From: Apostichopus japonicus
Taxonomy: Eukaryota > Echinodermata > Holothuroidea > Aspidochirotida > Stichopodidae
Assembly: GCF_037975245.1 (NCBI RefSeq)
Contig: NC_092570.1
Span: 4,804,001 to 4,868,000 of the forward strand
Reading direction: 5' to 3'
Length of the DNA: 64,000 nt
This document shows positions 35,888 to 46,400 of this stretch, in pieces (positions within the stretch are counted from its first letter, which is position 1; every line of letters begins with the position of its first letter). Position numbers and translations under genes: made by a program. The notes below the pieces were generated by a model, which was not told where the DNA came from, made no database searches, and saw only the letters and a list, made by a program, of their open reading frames with translations.

Positions 35888-38800
35888 ATGGGAGAATTGT
35901 CGGGTATAACACCACCTTCGTTTGATTGGATGTCAAATGATCTCCCAAATGCATTCCAAAACTTCGAACAGTATTGCAAGTTGATTTTCTCCGGCCCTCT
36001 GTTGAAAAAAACAGGTCAAGAAAAAGTCACATTTTTATTGCTGTGGTTAGGTCAGGAGGGAATTACAATTTTCAATTCTTGGGAATTAACTGACCAAGAA
36101 AAGGCAGAACCGGATACTGTTTTTGGAAAATTCAAGACACATTTTGAGCCGAAGAGCAATTTCCGACTCAATCGTTTTCACTTGCATAACTATAAGCAAC
36201 AATCACATGAAACAACAGATGATTTTGTTACTCGGTGCAAGATACAGGCTAAAAAATGTAAATTCACCAATGAAGCACTTCAGGAAAAGTTGATTGAACA
36301 ACTGATCTTGGGTACGAAACACAAGAAGGTACAAGAATCCCTTCTTGGTAAGGATGAGAAACTCACTCTTGATAATGCCATTGACATTGCTAGAACCCAT
36401 GAAGCTACTCAATTGCACATGGAAGAGTTTACAAATTCTAGTAGTGTCAATGTTAATGCTGTTCGAAGGTATAAGCCAAACACCGCGAGTAGATCACCAC
36501 AATGTGGGCGGTGTGGTCTTAACCACAAAGATGGGGAATGCCCTGCTTTGGGGACAAAATGTAACAAATGTGGGAAGATCGGTCACTGGAAACGTGTATG
36601 CCGATCCAAATCAAAACCCCAACTACCATCAAAGAGATTTGGTAAGACACCAAAGAACAAAAATTGGGATAAACGTGATGTGAATGAATTAAGCCAAGAC
36701 CAGGATCAAATGTCACAAAGGTCGACTGACTTAGAATTTGACACATTACAGATAGATCTCAATCAATCCCAATCAAATGATAGGGACGAGGTACTTGCAA
36801 AACTTGAAATAAAGTTACCAAATGAGACTAGACGTTGTACTCTTAAGGTAAAAGTTGACACCGGGGCGGAGGGAAACATACTGCCCTTGAGGACATATCA
36901 AAATATGTTCCCTGACAAACTCGATACAAAGGGTTATCCACTGCCAAATGCAACTAAGAAAAGTTTGACATGTATCACAGCATACAATGGCACTAAGATT
37001 AATCATTTAGGTACCTGTACAATTGTATGTCAGTACAACGGAGTGAAAGCTCCAATCGACTTCTATGTAGTAGATGTGGACAAGCAAGTTATACTTGGAC
37101 TTAAAGCATCACTGACAATGAAGTTAGTAACTGTTAACTGTAACTTACAGGTTGTCAAAGACTGGACACCGATCAATGACACTGAGGACTTAACTAGACT
37201 ATACCCAGACAGATTTACAGGTATAGGTCAGTTCAAAGGAGACTATCATATCGTGATCGATAAAGAAGCTCTTCCTGTAGTTCATCCCGCCAGAAGATGT
37301 CCAATCCATATCCAGGAAGAGATAAAGAAAGAGCTGGATGAGATGGTCAAGTTAGATGTCATTGCTTCCGTCGAGGAACCGACTGACTGGGTTTCTAGTC
37401 TTGCATATACACAGAAACCAAATGGGCGATGGAGAATCTGCTTGGACCCAAGGGACCTCAACAAGGTCATCAAAAGGACTCATCACCGTATACCGACAAT
37501 AGAGGAGATAACACACAAGTTTTCTGGAGCAAAAGTCTTCTCTAAGCTTGATGCAAAGCACGGATACTGGTCGATATCTCTCGATGAACCATCCAGTTAC
37601 TTAACAACCTTTAACAGCCCTTTCGGACGTTTTAGGTTCAAGCGCCTTCCTTTTGGTCTCAGTATCAGCCAGGACATCTTTCAACAAAAGATGGACCAAA
37701 TCTTGGAGAACTGCCAAGGAACTGCAAGCATAGCCGACGATGTTGCAGTATTTGGTGCTACAGAAGAGGAACACGACAGAAACCTACATAACCTAATGCG
37801 TGTGGCTAGAGAGCATGGACTTGTCTTCAACAGAGACAAATGCAGGATCAAGAAAGAGAGTATTAATTTCTTTGGTCTACTGTATGATGCGAATGGAACC
37901 CATCCAGACCCAGAGAAAATCAAGGCAATTGATCACCTACAGGCCCCTGAATCCAAGAAGGAGTTACAGGAGTTCCTGGGTATCGCCACCTATCTCTCAC
38001 CCTTTATCCCTAACCTCTCATCACATACATCCAACTTGAGGAATCTGATTAAGAAGGATGCCAAGTTTGAATGGCAACAGTCACACCAAGATGCATTTGA
38101 ACATATCAAACAGCTCATATGCCGGGAGGTGACGCTCTCATATTTCGATCCTAGAAAGCAGACAACTCTTCAAGTTGATGCATCCATGAGCGGACTTGGA
38201 GCAGTCTTAATGCAAGATGCAAAACCAATATATTTCGCCTCCAGATCTCTCACCGATGCGGAACAGCGCTATGCCAACATAGAAAGAGAGCTTCTAGCGG
38301 TTGTTTTCGCGTGTGAGAAGTTTCACATGTACGTATATGGGAAGGAATTCATAGTTGAATCCGATCATAAGCCTCTCGAGATGATCTACCTCAAGAACCT
38401 AGTGGCTGCACCAACGAGACTACAGCGGATGCTTCTTCGCCTCCAAGGTTATCAATTAAAGATTACATACAAGCCAGGGAAAACAATGTTGTTGGCAGAT
38501 GCCATGTCACGACTGAATCCGCTACCTGGTCAAGATGTAATTTCAGTTGCTGGAATCAACATGAGTTTCGCTTACTTCTCAGATGGAAAACTCATGGAAC
38601 TTAAACAAGCGACCAATGAGGACTCAGAAATGACAGCTCTGAGAGAACAAATCATAAGTGGTTGGCCAGAGAAACAGCGGTCAGTACCACACCCCATCCG
38701 TCACTACTGGTCATACCGAGATGAACTGACAGTAGAAGAGGGTGGAATAATCATGAAGGGACAAAGAATCCTCATACCTAAACAGTGCCGGAACGACATT

Positions 38801-39877
38801 CTTGCTAAACTACATGATGCACACCAGGGTATCGTGAAATGTCAGCTCCGAGCAAAGACAGCAGTCTTTTGGCCAAGAATAAACCAGGACATTGAAGAAT
38901 TAGTGAAAGCCTGTCCGATCTGCCTAGAGAACAGCAAGTCTCAACCTGCTGAACCACTTCAATCTCATGAAGTTCCGACTCGACCGTGGCAGATAATTGG
39001 CACGGATCTGTTTACCCTTGATGGATGTGACTACCTGATAGTAGCAGACTACTACTCGAAGTACACGATAATCAAAACAATTCCAAAAGGAAATTCGAAG
39101 AGTCCTACTATAGTCAACCTACTGAAAAGCATCTTCTCCGAGCAAGGTATCCCAGAGAGAGTGATCAGTGATAATGGCCCCCAGTATAGTAGCCATATCT
39201 TCAAGGAATTCTCACAATCATGGAATTTCCACCACATCACATCAAGCCCGCACTACCCGCAATCAAATGGGTTCATTGAAAGACAGGTGCAGACAGTGAA
39301 ACAGACCATCACTAAGGCTAGACAGTCAAAATATGATGTACACCTAGCAATGCTGAGCTTACGTGCAACTCCTATAGATAACCATCTACCATCACCAGGA
39401 GAACTCTTGTTCAATAGGAAGCTCAGATCAAGTATACCGACCAAGATACCGAACACCCAACCGGACCGAGACAAGATCAATGAAAGGCTGGTAGAACGAC
39501 AAACTCAACAGAAGTCCAACTTCGACCGAAGTACAAAAGAACTACCACCAATGACCTCTGGTCAAATAGTACGAGCGAAGGACCCCAATTCAGGCTTGTG
39601 GAAACCAGCCAGCATTATTAAACGCTCAGAAGAACCTCGCTCCTATGAAGTCCTTACTGAGACTGGCCATACGCTAAGGCGTAACCGACGTCATCTCAAG
39701 GAAACCGGGGAAAAAGGAGTATCATACAAAGAAACCGAGGACATAGAACCAAGACAGATTACTCACTCGAACGTGACTAATGGACTAACAGACAATAACA
39801 GGCACATGAATAAGGACAAGACTTATGTCACACGGTCTGGCCGCACAGTTCATGCTAGAGAGATTTTGGACCTATAG
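35888..39877 (+). CDS. Fused Gag-Pol polyprotein of the LTR retrotransposon (1,329 aa)
   Basis: The first in-frame ATG is at 35888 (MGELSGITPPSFDW); the frame is open without interruption to the stop at 39877. Order: a Gag region; two zinc knuckles at about 36503-36603 (C-x2-C-x3-H-x4-C, then C-x2-C-x4-H-x4-C); aspartic protease with DTGAEGN at 36857; reverse transcriptase with WRICLDPRDLNK, RFKRLPFGLS and the catalytic pair in IADDVAVFG (37729); RNase H with TLQVDASMSGLGAVL and ERELLAVVFACEKFH; integrase with an H-x3-H and C-x2-C zinc region and the DDE residues in IGTDLF, ISDNGPQ and FIERQ. A C-terminal tail of about 150 aa follows. No stop or frameshift separates gag from pol, so protease cleavage alone must separate them, or a different expression ratio mechanism exists. 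The tyrosine of the common YxDD box is Ile here. Confidence 0.95.
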   Translation: MGELSGITPPSFDWMSNDLPNAFQNFEQYCKLIFSGPLLKKTGQEKVTFLLLWLGQEGITIFNSWELTDQEKAEPDTVFGKFKTHFEPKSNFRLNRFHLHNYKQQSHETTDDFVTRCKIQAKKCKFTNEALQEKLIEQLILGTKHKKVQESLLGKDEKLTLDNAIDIARTHEATQLHMEEFTNSSSVNVNAVRRYKPNTASRSPQCGRCGLNHKDGECPALGTKCNKCGKIGHWKRVCRSKSKPQLPSKRFGKTPKNKNWDKRDVNELSQDQDQMSQRSTDLEFDTLQIDLNQSQSNDRDEVLAKLEIKLPNETRRCTLKVKVDTGAEGNILPLRTYQNMFPDKLDTKGYPLPNATKKSLTCITAYNGTKINHLGTCTIVCQYNGVKAPIDFYVVDVDKQVILGLKASLTMKLVTVNCNLQVVKDWTPINDTEDLTRLYPDRFTGIGQFKGDYHIVIDKEALPVVHPARRCPIHIQEEIKKELDEMVKLDVIASVEEPTDWVSSLAYTQKPNGRWRICLDPRDLNKVIKRTHHRIPTIEEITHKFSGAKVFSKLDAKHGYWSISLDEPSSYLTTFNSPFGRFRFKRLPFGLSISQDIFQQKMDQILENCQGTASIADDVAVFGATEEEHDRNLHNLMRVAREHGLVFNRDKCRIKKESINFFGLLYDANGTHPDPEKIKAIDHLQAPESKKELQEFLGIATYLSPFIPNLSSHTSNLRNLIKKDAKFEWQQSHQDAFEHIKQLICREVTLSYFDPRKQTTLQVDASMSGLGAVLMQDAKPIYFASRSLTDAEQRYANIERELLAVVFACEKFHMYVYGKEFIVESDHKPLEMIYLKNLVAAPTRLQRMLLRLQGYQLKITYKPGKTMLLADAMSRLNPLPGQDVISVAGINMSFAYFSDGKLMELKQATNEDSEMTALREQIISGWPEKQRSVPHPIRHYWSYRDELTVEEGGIIMKGQRILIPKQCRNDILAKLHDAHQGIVKCQLRAKTAVFWPRINQDIEELVKACPICLENSKSQPAEPLQSHEVPTRPWQIIGTDLFTLDGCDYLIVADYYSKYTIIKTIPKGNSKSPTIVNLLKSIFSEQGIPERVISDNGPQYSSHIFKEFSQSWNFHHITSSPHYPQSNGFIERQVQTVKQTITKARQSKYDVHLAMLSLRATPIDNHLPSPGELLFNRKLRSSIPTKIPNTQPDRDKINERLVERQTQQKSNFDRSTKELPPMTSGQIVRAKDPNSGLWKPASIIKRSEEPRSYEVLTETGHTLRRNRRHLKETGEKGVSYKETEDIEPRQITHSNVTNGLTDNNRHMNKDKTYVTRSGRTVHAREILDL

Positions 39878-40069
39878 TTTGGCATGTGTCTGGAAACTTA
39901 TTGTTTTGTGTTAATTTGTTATTATATATATATATCATATTGATATTATGTACCATTTTTTCATCCTTGTATATGAACCTGATAGTTTTGTCAAATGACC
40001 CAAACATTTTTAAAGTTAGTGTTAGGAAACTTTAGTATTCGTTTCTATTGAAGAATCAACTTCTTTGTC

Positions 40070-40082
40070 AAAAGAGGAGGGA
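40070..40082 (+). other. Polypurine tract
   Basis: AAAAGAGGAGGGA lies directly before the right LTR, the normal place for plus-strand DNA priming in LTR retrotransposons. Confidence 0.85.
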
Positions 40083-40298
40083 TGTGACATTATTAAGCTA
40101 TACGTTTAAGAGCTACTTTATATGTCGCGCACCAACATCATTACTGTTTGGTGCATAGCCTGTATGTTCAAGGATCGGCCTCTTGCGATCTGGCCTTCCG
40201 AGTGTTAACCTCTCAATACATTACTGTAATTCTTTATAGAAGTATTTCTGTCTTTATTTGGACATTGAACAACATATTACCTGGTCGGTAACATTACA
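40083..40298 (+). repeat. 3' LTR, 216 bp
   Basis: It has the same sequence as the LTR at 34568-34783 by direct reading. It is followed by a C-run (40299-40304) matching the C-run before the left LTR. Confidence 0.93.
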
Positions 40299-43200
40299 CC
40301 CCCCACCCATGACCCATGATCGCCGCCCATGGTTTACATATAAAGACACTTTTGAACAGAAATTTCTTATCTAACCTTTACACATTCAATTGTAACTATT
40401 AGTTCATAACCAACAAACTAAAAATCAAAATTATACAAAAACTTTTAGCAAACTGCTTATCCACTAAAGAGCCTGTGTAAGAGAATGTCCATCCTTTGTC
40501 TTCTAATTATCTTACATCAATCTCTTTTGTGTTCACCCTGCTCAATAACCTGTCTGTATTCTGTGTTGGTATTTGTCCTTCAGTATATAAAGTTTTTGTT
40601 ACTTGGCATTCTACCTCCGCTGAAGATGATCCTGCTAGGATCGAAACGTCAGGGCCACTTAATTAGGCAACCTACAAACTAATTGGAAAAACTAGTATAA
40701 GCCAAAGTACCAAAGCTGAATTTCCACCGAGTTGAACCATGGAGGTATTACCTCCATGATTGAACGCACATTTTGTTTACGGCGGTGACTTACTAAAGTA
40801 AAACCCGATATAAAGTCTCGTCTGCTTCCGTTTCAACGCTGTCGCATCCGACAATTTGCGATCGTTTCAATTTGTTAATTAACTACGCTGTCGCATGCTG
40901 TCGCGAGCTGTGTGTCTGTGTCTCCACGCTCCCCCGATCTTTCTAAATGCCATCTAACGCCAACTCCACTCAATATCATTAATGATCAATACCTGCACAA
41001 AAATAGCAATACCAGCTGCACACATGTATCATACAACCAAACATTGATGTTATTATCCCAGGGAGTTTTCCTGATCATTCCAAGACCATTTAGCTTCGAA
41101 GGTACAAATCATACGGACGGGAGAGATTTCCACCCACCTCGTCAATTTGCCCGTTTTACAGACCTTGATTACGGAAGGAAAGTGCTGAATTTCGACAAGT
41201 TGGAAAACGAATTAAACGGTAAACTTTAGGATACATGGCTGCGCGGCAAAAAGAGCATAAAGATATGGTACTTCACATGCAGAAAATTACTGATAGATAC
41301 TTTGAATTTCGATCAGGTTTTGTTCGTGTGTAGTTTTCTAAGGCAATTGAGTCACTTGCTGCAATTACAGAACATAAGTTACAACATGCTGCCGATACTA
41401 TTCACGTATGTATTGCATAGAGGCTAACAAATTTGGAATTTTGAGACGACATGCAGTGTTATATGCAAGGCAATGTGAACGACATTTTCGACGGGCTTGC
41501 TAATTTATTTTGATTTTCGAAAGATATGTAAACATTAATTGTTACTTTTTATTGACCAAGGTCATCGTAGCTGACTTAATTAGCCTATTATGACTTGACT
41601 GGTATTGTATTTAACGTAAGGCTTTAATTTCGTTATTAACCACGGCTTAACAATTCACAACTCAGTTTTTCGCGCAAAACAGGTGGGAATTACGAAGATT
41701 TAAATGATAGTTAACACACAGGGTGTGTTGCAAGCGATTAGCACATGCAGAGTATATGGCATGGGGCTGGAGAGGTGGAAAGCATCGATGGCACTCGGTA
41801 ATCTATTTAACAATAAAGGTCCAGGCTACGTAATTATAAATCTTTTCCCATGCAACTCTTCCAATTACTAGGCCAACAGAAGAACGGATGTGTTACAAAC
41901 ATGATAGTTACGTGGTTAGCTTTTGCAATCACAACAGTAACATTTATTATACGTTCAATCAATTAAGTGAAAAAATGTTGACCCACATTTATTTTTTTTA
42001 AATTATTTTTTATTATTGTCATCTTTAATGAGGGTAGTCCTGCTCAGTGCAGAAGGACTGTTTTCCAGAGGAGGCCTCAACATGGCTGCATGGTGACACA
42101 TTTACCTAGGCCTAACTGTAATAATACTAACAGGCATCAGCACATATTTGTGTTATTATTTTGCTTTATTGCTGCAGTTATTTTCCAAAGATCTCTTATG
42201 AAAAGATACTTCAATTCAAGAAGGCAATGTTGCATGTATGTGCAGCACCCTGGTCATCTGGAACATGCATGTCCCATTAGTACGCATTATAACTTCTTGT
42301 TTTTGTTATTTATAGAGGTCAAATGTCAGCAGAGGTCAAAATGCAAATTTGAAAACACAGGTTTTCAAAGTACGTACTGTATTAATTAGTAAAACTTGGG
42401 TGTTATATACATAGATGTTTGTTCCATGTTGGTTTAATGAACCCTGTTGTCTTCAGTGTATATACGTCAGACATCAGGAGATAGTAACTAAGTCAAGGTC
42501 CAAAGGATTTGTAAATGTAATAATTCATATAAGGGAATTTGGGATGAATAGTTATTTACTCAAGATTTGAACAAGATGTTACACAATACATGTGAGTCTT
42601 TATCACCCAAAACTAGTACTTACATCATGTAAAGTGGTCAAAGGTCAACCTGTTTTATGCTAAATATATACACTTGCAACTCTTAGCTACTGTGTGTGAC
42701 TACCTATCATTGACATCTGAAAGTAAACATATGAATTTGTTGAGTCATCCACTCCCAGGTTCTTTCTGCCTTTCAAGTTGAATGTAGCTATATACAGATG
42801 CATGTTGTCTACAGACTACCTACAGTAAGAGACATATATACACGTTACTGTCATTGCAGTTACTGACAATTTGGTGAGATCATAAATTTGTAATCTATCA
42901 TTTTGTACATTCTGTTAGTAGCAAATCATGTTGTCAGTTTTCTTTCAATTCATTCATTTTGTAACCTGTCTCATGTTTAAAGTTTTGCTGTCATCTAAGT
43001 AATTGCTCTGTTCTGTTAGTTGGTGAAGGCAATGTGGTTGCAGTGTATATTACTGTGGCTTGCTTTCAGTTGTATCACGTACAGTACAGGCCGTGCACAA
43101 TATCTTGGCAGGAAGTTTATGTATTTATCATTGTCATTTCTGAATCCATATGACTGCTGTAATCATGACAGTGTATGAATGCTCTCAGTAACATACATGT

Positions 43201-43457
43201 CAGCCAGCTTACTGTACTGTGCCATTTAAAACATTTCTTGACATTATCTGACCTCACAATTGCTTGGAATGCTTGCTTCCATGCAAGATGCAGGATAGAA
43301 TTACTGGAACAGACAGGTGTCTGAATGATCTCTGCAGTCTATCGATCTGTACACAAGCATCATGCAGGAAAAAGGGGAAGTATATGTTGAGTGATAATAT
43401 CGAGTCAGTACTGTAGAAAATAATTTTACTTTAGTAAGGTTGTTTTTTGCCCCGCAG
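40299..43457. other. Intergenic region upstream of methyltransferase copy B
   Basis: No confident gene. A 105-codon frame at 40912-41229 has no recognised domain. GCTGTCGCAT-type direct repeats occur at about 40838-40905. The copy B promoter and non-coding first exon should lie here, but I cannot place them. Confidence 0.5.
40620..40650 (+). ncRNA. Hammerhead-ribozyme-like motif (right of the LTR element)
   Basis: CTGAAGA (40620-40626, fits CUGANGA), one base, a 6-bp hairpin GATCCT-GCT-AGGATC (40628-40642), then GAAA (40643-40646) and CGTC. The sequence ACGT after GAA is self-complementary, as needed for the tiny stem III of dimer-type hammerheads reported in Penelope-like elements. Stem I is weak (a few C-G pairs after one mismatch), and the extra base before stem II is off-consensus. 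It could instead be a conserved but non-catalytic repeat end. Confidence 0.35.
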
Positions 43458-43467
43458 ATACTTCAAG

Positions 43468-46400
43468 ATGAATGTCCTTGTACTTGATGGAGGTGCCTCG
43501 ACAGAGATCAACAACATGGGCTACAGCATACATGTAAGTAGGGAATAGATAACTATATTCAAACTTTGTGTAGCAGCTAATTTCAAGGCTCTCAAACTAA
43601 TATAAAACGTTATGGATCCTGTGAACAAAAATTTACAGCATAAATACATTTTCGTACTTGTTATAGCAATTTTGCCTCTTTTGCATAGCATTTAGCGATG
43701 CGATACCAGAAAAATCATTCTCTGGTAAGTGAACTTTACTTCACTACCAACCATAGGCGTAGGAGGCGGGGGGGGGGGGGGGGGGTGTGGCTGCAGCCCC
43801 CAACCAAATATTTTTGTGAAAATTCAGGCAATATGCTGAGAATTTTCGGGCACCGCTACTGAAAGAAAATAAATTGTAATGATGTTACTGTAGCTGAATG
43901 TAATTAATAGTTTAAAAAAATCTCTGTGGTAATTAGATTTCTAAGCTTGCCCGACTAATTCGCCAAAAAAGTTTGGATATATTTATTGGGCAAGACGTTA
44001 CAGCCTCCCAAAATCAAATTGGGCTCCTACGCCTATGCTACCAACAGTAATGCATGCAGGATGATTTTAGTTTTGATATTCGTTATTTAAATACATATAA
44101 GGATGTACGGAATTAGTGATATCAGATTTCCAGAATTCGGTTGAATATTGGTACTAGGTAACCATCTATCTTACTGTAAGTTCAGTGTTTGATCCTAAAT
44201 TCAGTTTGACCTTTGTTCACTCTCTGGTCTGGTTTTCAGTTTCTTTAAAGGGCTGTTATACCATAATTAATCTGGCAGTTGAAGCCATATTCTTCTTGCT
44301 CACAAAATTGATTTGTGCCAGAGATAAACCAGTTGATAAAACTGGTCTCTATGTAGGCCTCAACTGTAGAAGCGTATGCTGCCACACAAAGACATTAAAC
44401 AATCTGGCTGTAATTTGAGCTTATTGGTAACTTTTTTGAAAATCAATATGTCATTTGATTTTTTTTTTAAAAGCTTTTAGTAAATTCAGAAAAATACCCA
44501 GATGAAACTTTTCTTGTGGACATTTTCAGTATTTATGATTTCAAATGGGTTTAGGTGAACCATCTGTCTCTCCCCCCTCCCTCCCCTCCGCTCCCCTCCC
44601 CTCCCCTCCCCCCGATGAGCAGGAACAATGAATACAAATTTTATTCATATCTTTCAATATTGATGAGTGGTTCTATGATTTTATTTTAATTTGAAAAGTT
44701 TCAGCTTGAAGGGCCGGCTTTAGTATGTATATCCAATCCTCATTGTCTACATGTCTTTTTTAATGTGAAGTACATCTTTCTAATGTTTGAATGTTTTTTG
44801 GGCCTGTAAAGGGTGACCCTCTGTGGAGTTCCAGAATGCTTATGACCAAGCCAGAATTAATCAAGGGTGTCCACAAGAGGTATGCATGGTGCCTGAAATT
44901 TTACTTTTAACTCTAAGATTATACTTTTCAAAATGTAATTATCATTTCCAATTCAAAACCAAAGAATGTCAAGCAGTTTGTTTGTTGAATGAAACAACCT
45001 ATCCCTGATATATATGATATGCCTTGATATATTTTTTAGTATTGAAGGTATGTTGGCAATTGGAGACGAATTTAGCTACAACCTAATGGTCCGTTAGTGT
45101 CATCAATTCTGCATTCCTGCAGTCATCCTCATGAAAATGTATATTTAGGCCCAAATGTAGTGTGTGTATTTTGCAATATAGTGCCAAACCTGATGTGGAG
45201 TACCCATAATTATAGCTTAAGAATCTTCCATACTGGAATCTACAGTTATTTTGATGTAAAACTCTCTCAGAAATTATCATTGTCATATTATATATGAATA
45301 TAGCATTCCACCATTTCATGTGATAACTGGTTTGCTTGATTTAACAGCTTTCTGGAACACGGGTGTGACATTATCCAAACAATATCGTACCAGGTGAATA
45401 GTAAATGACATACTCTTCTTTTCTTTCCTGTTTGCAATGGATCTGTAGAAGAGCAAAGACATAAAACTGCACATTAAATTTACTTTCCTTGCTCTGTTCG
45501 AATCAAGCACAACCTTTTTTGTGCCAGAAATAGCAATCTACAACTCAAGGCTCCAAACCTTGCAGCAGGAATGATGAAACAATTTTAAATAATTGTTATT
45601 TAATTAATGAAACTGTTAAAAGTTGACATGAATAAGTTAACATTGTAGATTTTAGAATAAAGTTAAATGCTTAAGACACACTTCAAATTAGTAGTATTGA
45701 AGTATATGAAGTTGCAAACAGTTTTTTTTTTTTGATTGATGCAAAGTTGTAGCCTACAGTAATTAAAATAACCAAAATAACTTCTTTGATATCAAGAATG
45801 TGAAACATGATTATTATAGTTACTTCACATGTTAGAATGAAAGTTATTCAAAATGTGGTTGTTTCACTTCTCATTTACAAGGCATCGATTTCTGGAATAC
45901 AAAAATATGCCAACAAAACCGCAGAAGAAGCCAAAGAAGTGATGCAGAAGAGCGTCCACTTAGCACGAGAAAGTGTCGAAGAGTTTTGGAAAGATTATCA
46001 GAAGAAAGCAGAAGCCAGCGACTCAACCATCTTAGCAGGTTTGTTGGTAACATCACTCAGTCACTGTAAAATGAGTATGTATAATTTGATACGATCGTTA
46101 GTGATGTAATGCAGCATCCGATGCCTGATTTACATCTGATGGTACTCGCCCCTAGGCACGATATGCTCGTCCCTCGATCTCCTTGATCAAGCTTTGCAGG
46201 CGCAACCCATAAATAGACATGGAAGTGTTAACATAGACACTATTACCCTTCGAGGGTGATCCCCTTTAAGGTAGTCAGTATAGGCCCCAAATTATAGCAT
46301 GCTATAATTGCTAGAAGTTTTCAAAAAGTACATTCCTGGAGGTGTTTACTCTCCGAATTGGTCTCAGACTTTGTTAAGGAACACACAAGAGGGCTGAATA

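Larger units (their letters stand above)
34568..40298 (+). mobile_element. Intact Ty3/Gypsy-type LTR retrotransposon (5,731 bp)
   Basis: Two 216-bp LTRs (34568-34783, 40083-40298) start TGTGACATT and end AACATTACA, giving TG...CA termini. I compared them base by base and found no difference. A tRNA-Leu-type primer site follows the left LTR directly, a polypurine tract precedes the right LTR, and one open frame covers gag and pol with protease, RT, RNase H, integrase order, which defines Ty3/Gypsy. C-runs flank both ends, so a 4-6 bp target duplication of Cs is likely but cannot be delimited. No envelope-like frame is present. It lies between the two methyltransferase genes in their sense orientation. 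Double zinc knuckles and the overall form would fit the Mag/SURL group known from echinoderms; that placement is tentative. Confidence 0.95.

Noticed and set aside
35888-40082. Envelope gene making the element an errantivirus-like retrovirus
   Set aside because: Only about 200 bp lie between the gag-pol stop and the right LTR; no third frame of useful length exists.
40912-41229. 105-codon frame upstream of methyltransferase copy B
   Set aside because: No recognisable domain, no comparable sequence near copy A, and length is possible by chance. A transcript mapping here would reopen it.
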